Under the pieces are notes generated by a model. That model searched no databases. It had not been told where the DNA came from and worked only from the letters and a program-made list of their open reading frames with translations. Both the position numbers and the translations under genes were made by a program. DNA of 64,000 bases from CAILZL01 sp963791615 (lineage in GTDB: Bacteria > Pseudomonadota > Gammaproteobacteria > Steroidobacterales > Steroidobacteraceae), in the NCBI GenBank assembly GCA_963791615.1, contig CAWBTE010000006.1, forward strand, positions 1,054,001-1,118,000. The letters run 5' to 3'. This document shows positions 26,016 to 32,721 of this stretch, piece by piece; the first letter of the stretch is position 1; the number at the start of each line of letters is the position of its first letter.

Positions 26016-26859
26016 GTCGGCGCTCCCCTGGCTGGCACATTTGTAACAGCAACGCCGCCCGCTCGCGCTCCTGCAATAGCTCAGAAAATGGCGGCAGATT
26101 GTCGTCGCGTTCAATCAACGTCGGGATGAAACCGATCCGGTCAATCAAGTGCTGATACAAACTCCACACCGCCTCCGCTACCGGAGCGCCATGGGTATCG
26201 ATCAGCAAACTGCTGTCTGCGCCTGCATCAGGCGCATGTCCAGCCAGATGGATCTCGCCAATGGCGTCAGCAGGCAGTTGATCCAGATAAGCCTGCGCGT
26301 CATAGCCGAGATTGTGCGCGCTGACATGGACATTGTTGACGTCCACCAGCAAGCCGCAGCCTGTACGTCGCACCAGCTCATGCAGAAACTCTGTCTCTGC
26401 ATAGTCGTGATCCAGCTGCACATAAAGCGAAGGATTTTCAACCAGGATGCGGCGCTTCAGAAACGTCTGGGTGAATTCAATATTGCGCACGATGCACTGT
26501 AGCGACTGTCTGGTACGTGGAAATGGCAGCAGATCTGGCAGATACCGCCCCTGCACCACCGACCAGGCCAGATGTTCTGATACCACAAACGCCTGCGTGC
26601 GCTGAATCACCTCCGACAGACGCCCGAGATGCGCCGTATCCGGCAACTCCGCTGATGCCAGCGACAACCCGACACCGTGCACGGAAACAGGGTGGCGATC
26701 ACAAATGGCATCCAGCATGGCCAGTCGCGGACCGCCCGCAACCATGTAGTTCTCAGGATGAATTTCGTACCAGAGACCATCGGCACTACAGGTATGTGCC
26801 GCCTCGAAGTACTCGGGCTTGAAACTCATGCCTGCGCTGACTTGCCTGTTGTTTCGCAT
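25999..26859 (-). CDS. bufB: MNIO-family peptide-modifying oxidase (DUF692, BufB-like)
   Basis: A 286-residue TIM-barrel multinuclear iron enzyme. Metal-binding segments are visible in order: EIHPENYM, VHGVGLSLAS, SEHLAWS, ENPSLYV, LVDVNNVHVSAHN, EIHLAGH, DTHGAPV and LIERDDNLPP. In bufferin systems this enzyme converts cysteines of the BufA precursor into copper-binding thiooxazole groups. It lies between the bufA precursor and bufC. The first ATG has a weak ribosome site, and ATG 26829 (MSFKPEYF) is an alternative. Confidence 0.92.
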   Translation of the reverse strand: MRNNRQVSAGMSFKPEYFEAAHTCSADGLWYEIHPENYMVAGGPRLAMLDAICDRHPVSVHGVGLSLASAELPDTAHLGRLSEVIQRTQAFVVSEHLAWSVVQGRYLPDLLPFPRTRQSLQCIVRNIEFTQTFLKRRILVENPSLYVQLDHDYAETEFLHELVRRTGCGLLVDVNNVHVSAHNLGYDAQAYLDQLPADAIGEIHLAGHAPDAGADSSLLIDTHGAPVAEAVWSLYQHLIDRIGFIPTLIERDDNLPPFSELLQERERAALLLQMCQPGERRHVHAG

Positions 26860-26923
26860 ATTCGTTCACTCTGACTCTCTCCGCTGGCCGTAAAAGCCAC
26901 CCGGAGAGAGTCAGGCCGGCGAA

Positions 26924-27214
26924 TTACATTTTCTTTTCGGCCAGCGAGCCCATGCCCTTGGGCGTCTTGATGGTCACGCAGGTGCCCTTGGGTACGTACT
27001 TCCAGGCATTGGCCTGATAGTCCATTTTCGAGGTGCCGGCGCAGCTGGTGCCAGCACCCGCTGCGCAGTCATTCTTGCCGGCCATGGACACGCCATAACA
27101 TTTCTCCATTTCGGGCTTGGCCATGTCCTTCTTCATGTCGTCAGCGGCCAGCGCCACACCCGCACCCAGGGCGGTCAATGCCATTGAAGCCAGAATCAGG
27201 TTTGCAGATTTCAT
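26924..27214 (-). CDS. bufA: Bufferin precursor peptide (DUF2282 family)
   Basis: A 96-residue exported peptide. A signal peptide (MKSANLILASMALTALGAGVALA) is followed by a short core with four cysteines at residues 39, 50, 58 and 79, in EKCYGVSMAGKNDCAAGAG, TSCAG and GTCVTI. This is the DUF2282 bufferin pattern; the two middle cysteines are those modified in studied members. Mature bufferins bind copper in the periplasm. GGAG lies 6 nt before the ATG. It is first in the operon with bufB, bufC and doxX. Confidence 0.92.
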   Translation of the reverse strand: MKSANLILASMALTALGAGVALAADDMKKDMAKPEMEKCYGVSMAGKNDCAAGAGTSCAGTSKMDYQANAWKYVPKGTCVTIKTPKGMGSLAEKKM

Positions 27215-27303
27215 GAAAGTCTCCGTCAATTCAGTTGAAGCGATTGGTTGAATGGTTTTTTGAGTCAGCTCACCGCAGCCGCAGCAGGCTGGCACAGCGC
27301 AAG

Positions 27304-27330
27304 TACGCAAGGCTGGCGTATTCGGTTACA
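27304..27330 (-). promoter_or_regulatory. ECF sigma promoter of bufferin operon
   Basis: On the minus strand TGTAACC (27330-27324) is followed after exactly 16 nt by CGTA (27307-27304). This matches the SigF-type ECF promoter of Caulobacter (GTAACC, 16 nt, CGAA-like). A start near 27297 leaves an ~80-nt leader before bufA. Confidence 0.8.
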
Positions 27331-27367
27331 GTTCACGGCAATATAACCCTGCCCGCATGAAAAATGC

Positions 27368-27394
27368 TGTAACCGGAAGCTGGCTTCATTCGTA
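27368..27394 (+). promoter_or_regulatory. ECF sigma promoter of the sigma factor gene (autoregulation)
   Basis: TGTAACC (27368-27374), 16 nt, CGTA (27391-27394) repeats the element that faces the bufferin operon, in the opposite direction. The two -35 boxes are 37 nt apart. The predicted start falls at about 27401, almost on the ATG at 27402. Confidence 0.8.
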
Positions 27395-27401
27395 TTCGAA
27401 T

Positions 27402-27977
27402 ATGAGTTCAACCCCGTCCACTGCCGAGTCGTTGCAGAACACCGAGCTAAAGCTGCGTACGTTGATGCTGCGTGGCCTGCAAGGTGACGCAGCCGCGCAT
27501 GGGCAACTGCTGACCGAACTGACGTTGCTGTTGCGCCGGTATTACCAGCGTCGGCTGGGACGGGATCATGCTGAAGTGGAGGATCTGGTGCAGGAAACCT
27601 TGCTGGCCGTACATACCCGCCGCGGCACTTACGATACGAATCTGGCGTTCACCTCGTGGGCGTACGCCGTGGCGCGTTACAAACTGATTGATTACCTGCG
27701 TCGGCAACGACTGCGGGTAACCATCAATATTGATGACTGCACCGAATTGTTCGGTGTTGAGACCGTGGATGCAGAATCGGCAACGCGCGATGTTCATGAT
27801 CTGCTGGCCGGATTGCCCGCTGCGCAACGCACCGCAATCGAGCTGACGCGCATTGAAGGCCTGTCCATGGAAGAAGCCGCAGCACGCAGTGGCCAGTCTG
27901 TGTCAGGCATCAAGGTGGGCGTGCATCGTGGCCTGAAAAAGCTGAGCGCGTTATTGAACGGTAGCAACCGGAACTGA
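27402..27977 (+). CDS. ECF-family sigma factor (SigF-like) controlling bufferins
   Basis: A 191-residue sigma-70 family protein. Region 2 contains EVEDLVQETLLAVHTRRGTYD and TSWAYAVARYKLIDYLRRQR; region 4 contains LPAAQRTAIELTRIEGLSMEEAAARSGQS and IKVGVHRGLKKL. I start it at ATG 27402 because its promoter occupies the DNA around the upstream ATG at 27357. No ribosome site is visible, so the message may be nearly leaderless. The NrsF anti-sigma gene follows by 7 nt, and the bufferin operon diverges. Confidence 0.92.
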   Translation: MSSTPSTAESLQNTELKLRTLMLRGLQGDAAAHGQLLTELTLLLRRYYQRRLGRDHAEVEDLVQETLLAVHTRRGTYDTNLAFTSWAYAVARYKLIDYLRRQRLRVTINIDDCTELFGVETVDAESATRDVHDLLAGLPAAQRTAIELTRIEGLSMEEAAARSGQSVSGIKVGVHRGLKKLSALLNGSNRN

Positions 27978-27984
27978 TATTGAT

Positions 27985-28629
27985 ATGCAGACGAATGAAC
28001 TGATTCAGTCATTGACAGCAGACTTGCAGCCAGCACCTGCGGCCGTGGTGCCGCGTCTGATTATTTACGGCACGATCGTGGGCCTGGGTATTGCATTACT
28101 GGCTGTGGCAATAGGCTACGGGTTACGTGACGATCTGAACAGCGCATTTTTCAGTGCGCCGTTCTGGATGAAATGGACCTATGCGCTCAGTCTGGGCCTG
28201 ATTGCCTACATTCTGTGCGAACGCCTGGCGCGTCCCGGCTGCAAGCTGGGCTGGCAGGGCTGGTTGCCACTGCTGCCGATCACGTTACTCGTGATGTTGT
28301 CGATTCGTACCCAGCTGGCGTTGCCGGAGTCAGCACGCATGGGTACCTGGCTGGGTCATTCGGCGCTGTATTGCCCGTGGAATATCGGGCTACTGTCCTT
28401 GCCCGCCTTTGCGATTCTGTGCCGGATGTTGCGCCGTGCTGCACCCACTGAGTTGCGCACCACAGCCTGTATAGCCGGCTTGCTGGCCGGCGCCATCGGC
28501 GCATTTGCTTACGGTCTGTTCTGCCGCGAAGGCAGCGTGTCATTCGTGACCACCTGGTACACGCTGGGCATGCTGCTGCCTGCGGCCGCCGGCGCACTGT
28601 TTGGCAACACGCTGCTGCGCTGGCGCTAG
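27985..28629 (+). CDS. nrsF: NrsF-type anti-sigma factor (DUF1109)
   Basis: A 214-residue inner-membrane protein with six helices and a short cytoplasmic N-terminus that would hold the ECF sigma factor. Cysteines at 130 (LYCPWN) and 180 (LFCREG) match the pair in Caulobacter NrsF needed for sensing metal or oxidant. Release of the sigma factor by copper or similar stress would switch on the operon and itself. It sits 7 nt after the sigma gene and converges with the FHA gene. Confidence 0.9.
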   Translation: MQTNELIQSLTADLQPAPAAVVPRLIIYGTIVGLGIALLAVAIGYGLRDDLNSAFFSAPFWMKWTYALSLGLIAYILCERLARPGCKLGWQGWLPLLPITLLVMLSIRTQLALPESARMGTWLGHSALYCPWNIGLLSLPAFAILCRMLRRAAPTELRTTACIAGLLAGAIGAFAYGLFCREGSVSFVTTWYTLGMLLPAAAGALFGNTLLRWR

Positions 28630-28643
28630 CAGTCTGTCAGCAA

Positions 28644-30713
28644 TCAGGACTGCATGGCGCGGGTGCCAAAACGCAATGGCACTGAACCCACTTCCAGCTT
28701 GTCGCCATCCTTGAGCAGCTGCCGTTTGATGCGCCGGCCATTAACATAGCAGCCATTAGTGCTGCCCATGTCTTCCAGGATGACGGCATCGCGGCTGATC
28801 CTGAGTATGGCGTGCTGCCGGCTCACTGAGTCTGACTGAAGGCGGATATCAGCATCATGACCACGACCCAGGGTCATGGAATTCTTGTTGAGCAGATGCA
28901 CCACGCCCTCGACATCATCACGCGACAGGGTTCTGAGCAATATCTCGCCATCCTGCTTGCGGGTCTGCAACGCCACCTGGTGAATGTCACGACGAATGGC
29001 GTTCATCGCGTCTACATGCTGGCGCAATTCAACTTGCAACGACTCAACCTGTCGGGCGCTGGCGCCCTGCTCAAGATTCTTCGCATCCAGTTCATGTTGC
29101 GCCTGCTGCAGGGTCGCGGCTTGACGGGCACTGTCGTCCTGCACGCGTTGCAGGCTGGCTGACAATTCAGCAATACGTTCAGCCTGCACCAGCACGGTCT
29201 GTTCACGATGCTTGATCTGCTCGGTCAGCTCCTGATTGGCATTGTTGACCCCATCCAGTTCACGCGACTGCTCCAGCACAAACTTGTCACGCTGTTGCAT
29301 CTGCCACTGGAGCTGTTCCAGCTGCTGCCGCAAGGATGTCATTTCGCCATCCTGCTGGGTGCGCAGCTGACGTTCCTCTTCCAGCGATTTTGAACTGGTT
29401 GCATGCAACTCAACCTGCTGCTGCAATGCGGACTGCAACTGGCCCAGCTCTTCACGCAACACGGCCAGACTGTCCTGCAAGGCAGCTTCACGCTGCACCT
29501 GCGCCGCCTGCGACTCCTGCAGCACATGCAGTTCCCGATCCCGGCTGATCAACGCGTCATCACGCAACTTCAAGTTGCTGTTGCGTTCCGCGAGTTGCTG
29601 ACTCAGATGGTCGTTCTCAGCGCCAGCCCGGCTCAACTTGTCCTGCAAGGTGCTGATCTCGGCCTGACGCTCCGTCAGTTCGCGACGAGTACGCTCGAAG
29701 CTTTCGCGTTCGCTATCAGCCACCTGACGCAGCCGTTCCTTGTCCTGTTCGGCAGAACGCCAATGGGTGTTCTCGGTTTCAACCTGGCTAACCAGTCGTT
29801 CGATGCGCTCGGCGGCGAGCGCCAGATCACGCTGTAACTCAGCAGCCTGCCGGGTTCTGTCGCTGATCTCCTGCTGGTGCCGCGCCACGTTTTGCACCAG
29901 CGCCTCACCATTGGCGAGCGCACTGGCCAGCTGTGCTGCGGTATCGTTGAGCCGACTCTCCAGCACAGCAATACGCTGCTCACGGCCTGCCAGTAAATGC
30001 TGCAGAGCATCTTTCTCCAGCAGATCCTGCGCCATGCTGCGCGCCAGTGCCGCAGCCGAAGCATGTTGCTCCGAAAATTTCTGCTGCGTGGCCTGTAACT
30101 CAGCCTGCTGTGACTCGCCTCGCTGCTGCTGTTCATGCAATTGCCGGCTCAGTTCAGTGAGCTGCTGTCCGTGCTGCTGACGCAACCGTTCTGCTTCCGC
30201 GTGCTGCGCAGCCAGCTGCTGAGTCAGGTCGTCACTGACTCGTTGTTGCTGTTCCAGTGCTTGCTGCAAATTCAGTATCGCTGCACTGGTCTCGACGCGC
30301 TGCTGCTCCAGCTGGTCTTGCAGCTGTTGCCGGGTCGTCAGCCATAACAAGCGCTCTTCAGCCAGTCGATCGCGATCACGCGACACTTCCTGACCATGGG
30401 TCAGCAAGTCAGCATGCTGAGACTGCAAGGTATCGTGACGCGTCTGTAGTCGGGTAAGTTTGGTTTCCGCATCGGCCAGCGCCGTTTCGAGACCGACAAT
30501 CTTGTCGCGCACCGAAATCAGCTCATCCATCAGGTCCCAATGCTCACCCGCATCGACACGCAAGGTGGCCGTTACGCCGGTTTGCGCTTCAAATACAGCA
30601 GTGCCCTCGAGACTGGTTTGCAGACCTGCGTGATGCACGGCAGTGGTACTGCCGATATTCAGTTGCGGCAGTTCTGCAGTAATGTCCAGATCCGTGTCGG
30701 GCTTGGTGCTCAT
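28644..30713 (-). CDS. Coiled-coil protein with C-terminal FHA domain
   Basis: A 689-residue protein without a membrane span. Residues ~60-560 are nearly continuous Gln/Glu-rich coiled coil. The last ~100 form an FHA phosphothreonine-binding domain with MTLGRGHDADIRLQSDSVSR, QHAILRI, EDMGSTNGCYVNGRRI and LEVGSVPLRFG. Such proteins act as scaffolds in kinase or cell-pole systems, but no Ser/Thr kinase or phosphatase gene is in the window. GGAGA precedes the ATG. Confidence 0.88.
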   Translation of the reverse strand: MSTKPDTDLDITAELPQLNIGSTTAVHHAGLQTSLEGTAVFEAQTGVTATLRVDAGEHWDLMDELISVRDKIVGLETALADAETKLTRLQTRHDTLQSQHADLLTHGQEVSRDRDRLAEERLLWLTTRQQLQDQLEQQRVETSAAILNLQQALEQQQRVSDDLTQQLAAQHAEAERLRQQHGQQLTELSRQLHEQQQRGESQQAELQATQQKFSEQHASAAALARSMAQDLLEKDALQHLLAGREQRIAVLESRLNDTAAQLASALANGEALVQNVARHQQEISDRTRQAAELQRDLALAAERIERLVSQVETENTHWRSAEQDKERLRQVADSERESFERTRRELTERQAEISTLQDKLSRAGAENDHLSQQLAERNSNLKLRDDALISRDRELHVLQESQAAQVQREAALQDSLAVLREELGQLQSALQQQVELHATSSKSLEEERQLRTQQDGEMTSLRQQLEQLQWQMQQRDKFVLEQSRELDGVNNANQELTEQIKHREQTVLVQAERIAELSASLQRVQDDSARQAATLQQAQHELDAKNLEQGASARQVESLQVELRQHVDAMNAIRRDIHQVALQTRKQDGEILLRTLSRDDVEGVVHLLNKNSMTLGRGHDADIRLQSDSVSRQHAILRISRDAVILEDMGSTNGCYVNGRRIKRQLLKDGDKLEVGSVPLRFGTRAMQS

Positions 30714-30731
30714 GGGTCAGATCTCCATTGA

Positions 30732-30750
30732 TGATCAAGTACGTTGATCA
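30732..30750. promoter_or_regulatory. Palindrome TGATCAA-N5-TTGATCA upstream of FHA gene
   Basis: A perfect 7-bp inverted repeat around GTACG lies 19 nt upstream of the FHA gene start, in its leader or promoter. It looks like an operator for a dimeric regulator. Apart from this and the NtrC-like site, the DNA from 30751 to 31041 shows nothing I can interpret. Confidence 0.4.
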
Positions 30751-31041
30751 CAGGAGCATTATGCGTGCCAGAACATCGGTAGCAATACCGCAAGGCGCAG
30801 CTGGTTACATAACATCTGAGCAGCAGGAACCGACCACCACCTGCGCTTGATCAGACCTGCCTTGAATTCAATTCCAAGACAGGCCTGAATGATCTCGGTA
30901 GCCGATTTTTTGCCCAGCGGAGGATGGGTTACATCCAGCGACCACGATATGCGTGCCAGCATTCGCTTCGGTATGCCCGCGCCCTCACTTCACATAATAA
31001 AAAAGCGCCAACCTGACCGCCAATCAGGGGTACTGCCGCAC

Positions 31042-31058
31042 TGCACAATAAACGTGCG
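31042..31058 (+). promoter_or_regulatory. NtrC-like enhancer dyad upstream of nitrate/nitrite operon
   Basis: TGCACAATAAACGTGCG is TGCAC, 7 nt, GTGCG: nine of ten bases of the NtrC half-site consensus with the correct spacing. It is centred about 141 nt upstream of the predicted start, nearly the same as upstream of nrtA. Confidence 0.65.
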
Positions 31059-31164
31059 CCCAAGACTCCAATCTGCGCTGTTTGAGCACAGGTTATGCCT
31101 GCGTTTCAGGCCAGAACCCGCTTATTCGCAAGCTAACTCGCTGTTTTATCGTGTTCGTTCCTGC

Positions 31165-31181
31165 TGGCACAGCCATTGCAT
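31165..31181 (+). promoter_or_regulatory. Sigma-54 promoter of nitrate/nitrite reductase operon
   Basis: TGGCAC, 5 nt, TTGCAT is a strong RpoN -24/-12 element with GG at 31166-31167 and GC at 31178-31179. The predicted start is near 31191, immediately before the leader hairpins. Confidence 0.85.
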
Positions 31182-31193
31182 CTGCCTAAGCAA

Positions 31194-31250
31194 CAGAGTT
31201 CGCTTCCCCCCGCAACTCTGGTGAGGCTTCTCCTTCTGGCGAGAAGTCTC
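31194..31250 (+). promoter_or_regulatory. Structured leader hairpins before the nitrate transporter gene
   Basis: The first hairpin pairs CAGAGTT (31194-31200) with AACTCTG (31214-31220) around a 13-nt loop. The second pairs GAGGCTTCTC (31223-31232) with GAGAAGTCTC (31241-31250), ten pairs with one G-T. By position they correspond to the ANTAR-target hairpins of the nrtA leader, but neither loop is a clear A1/G4 hexaloop. Confidence 0.5.
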
Positions 31251-31257
31251 CTTGGCA

Positions 31258-31320
31258 ACGCCGCCGACGATCAGCAGAGCACTCCGGGCCCTTCTGATTT
31301 TCGCGCGGCGTTTTTTTTGG
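31258..31320 (+). terminator. Leader terminator (attenuator) before nitrate transporter gene
   Basis: ACGCCGC (31258-31264) pairs with GCGGCGT (31305-31311), and ATCAG (31270-31274) with CTGAT (31294-31298) inside. Eight T residues follow from 31311. It lies between the sigma-54 promoter and the first gene, about 40 nt before the ATG, and no gene on this strand ends upstream. Confidence 0.85.
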
Positions 31321-31360
31321 ACGATTTTTTGGCTTGTTTTTGTGAGTGAGGCTTGAACGA

Positions 31361-32707
31361 ATGAACGGACGTGCAACCCGCATACAGCTTTTCAATTTTT
31401 CCAGCATTCCGATGCGCGCCTTTCACATGGCCTGGATGGCATTCTTTGCCTGCTTCTTCGCCTGGTTTGCCGTCGCGCCGCTGATGCCCATCATCCGCGA
31501 TGACCTGGGTCTGACCAAGGACCAGATTGCCAACATCAACATTGCTGCCGTGATGGTCACCATCCTGGTCCGGCTATTGATCGGGCCGCTATGCGATAAA
31601 TACGGCGCGCGTCTGACCTACACCTGGCTGCTGGCGCTGGGCGCAATCCCGGTCATCGGCATTGCTTTCACACATAGCTATGAAGGCTTCCTGTTTTTCC
31701 GCTTGTGCATTGGCGCGATTGGCGCGTCCTTCGTCATTACTCAATTACATACCTCAACCATGTTCGCGCCCAATGTGGTGGGCACGGCCAATGCCACCGT
31801 CGCGGGCTGGGGCAATGCCGGTGGTGGCGCGACGCAGGCGCTGATGCCATTGATTCTGGCCGCCATTGTCAGCTTTGGCGTGGAACAGGCCATGGGCTGG
31901 CGTGTTGCGATGTTTGTCCCCGGCGTGTTGATGCTGGTGATGGCCGTGTTTTATTACCGCTGCACCAAGGACACGCCGCGCGGCAACCTGAATGATCTGC
32001 CGCATCACGATGACGCCAAGGGTCTGAGCGGCTGGCAGAGCTTCCTGCTGGCGGCCAGCGACTATCGCGTGTGGATGCTGTTCATCACCTACGGTGCCTG
32101 CTTCGGTGTGGAGCTGACTATCCACAACATGGCTTCGATTTACTTCGTCGATCAGTTTGCGCTGGATGTAAAGACAGCGGGTCTGTACGTAGGCTGTTTC
32201 GGTCTGCTGGCCTTGTTCGCCCGTGCGCTGGGTGGCTATGTCTCCGACAAACTGGCGCACAGCAAGGGACTGGATGGCCGCACCAGCTGGTTGTTCATCC
32301 TGATTCTGGCCGAAGGCATTGGCCTGACACTGTTCGCCAAAACCGCCAGCCCGCAAGCGGCGCTGGCGGCGCTGCTGGTGTTCGGTCTGTTCACACACAT
32401 GGCCTGCGGCGCAACTTACAGCCTGACGCCATTCATCAATAACAAAGCCAAAGGTGGCGTATCGGGAATCATCGGCGCCGGTGGCAACGTCGGCGCAGTG
32501 CTGGCGGGCTTCCTGATGAAGGGCAGCGCCACCACGCAGCAAGGCTTGTACACGCTGGGCCTGATTGTGACCGCCAGCGCCGTGTGCGCCATTGCGGTTC
32601 GCTTCAGCGCCTCACACAAGGCCTCGGAACGTGATGCTTATGCCGCCGCCTTGCAGCACAAGCAGAACAGTGAAGCCACCTTGAGCCCTGTCGCCGAAGC
32701 CGCCTGA
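31361..32707 (+). CDS. nasA: Nitrate/nitrite transporter, NNP family of MFS
   Basis: Brings nitrate through the inner membrane. The 448 residues start MNGRATRIQLFNFSS and form 12 helices. MRAFHMAWMAFFACFFAWFAVAPLMP, the nitrate signature GWGNAGGGATQALMP and a second glycine-rich GIIGAGGNVGAVLAGFL are diagnostic. GAGG lies 9 nt before ATG 31361; the frame is open from GTG 31346. It leads the operon with nirB, the NirD-oxidoreductase fusion and nitrate reductase. The cell has two nitrate importers, this and NrtABC. The name nasA is also used for nitrate reductase in other species. Confidence 0.93.
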   Translation: MNGRATRIQLFNFSSIPMRAFHMAWMAFFACFFAWFAVAPLMPIIRDDLGLTKDQIANINIAAVMVTILVRLLIGPLCDKYGARLTYTWLLALGAIPVIGIAFTHSYEGFLFFRLCIGAIGASFVITQLHTSTMFAPNVVGTANATVAGWGNAGGGATQALMPLILAAIVSFGVEQAMGWRVAMFVPGVLMLVMAVFYYRCTKDTPRGNLNDLPHHDDAKGLSGWQSFLLAASDYRVWMLFITYGACFGVELTIHNMASIYFVDQFALDVKTAGLYVGCFGLLALFARALGGYVSDKLAHSKGLDGRTSWLFILILAEGIGLTLFAKTASPQAALAALLVFGLFTHMACGATYSLTPFINNKAKGGVSGIIGAGGNVGAVLAGFLMKGSATTQQGLYTLGLIVTASAVCAIAVRFSASHKASERDAYAAALQHKQNSEATLSPVAEAA

Positions 32708-32721
32708 GCGAGGAGACATCG

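Noticed and set aside
30918..30932. Further TGTAACC boxes on the minus strand near 30810 and 30925
   Set aside because: Neither is followed by CGTA at 16 nt, so they are not candidate ECF promoters.
30759..30962. A 67-codon minus-strand frame upstream of the FHA gene
   Set aside because: No ribosome site or family match, and it crosses promoter-region DNA.
31223..31250. Second hairpin of the nitrate operon leader as a canonical ANTAR hexaloop
   Set aside because: The loop is 8 nt (CTTCTGGC) and lacks A at position 1; recorded only as a structured leader.
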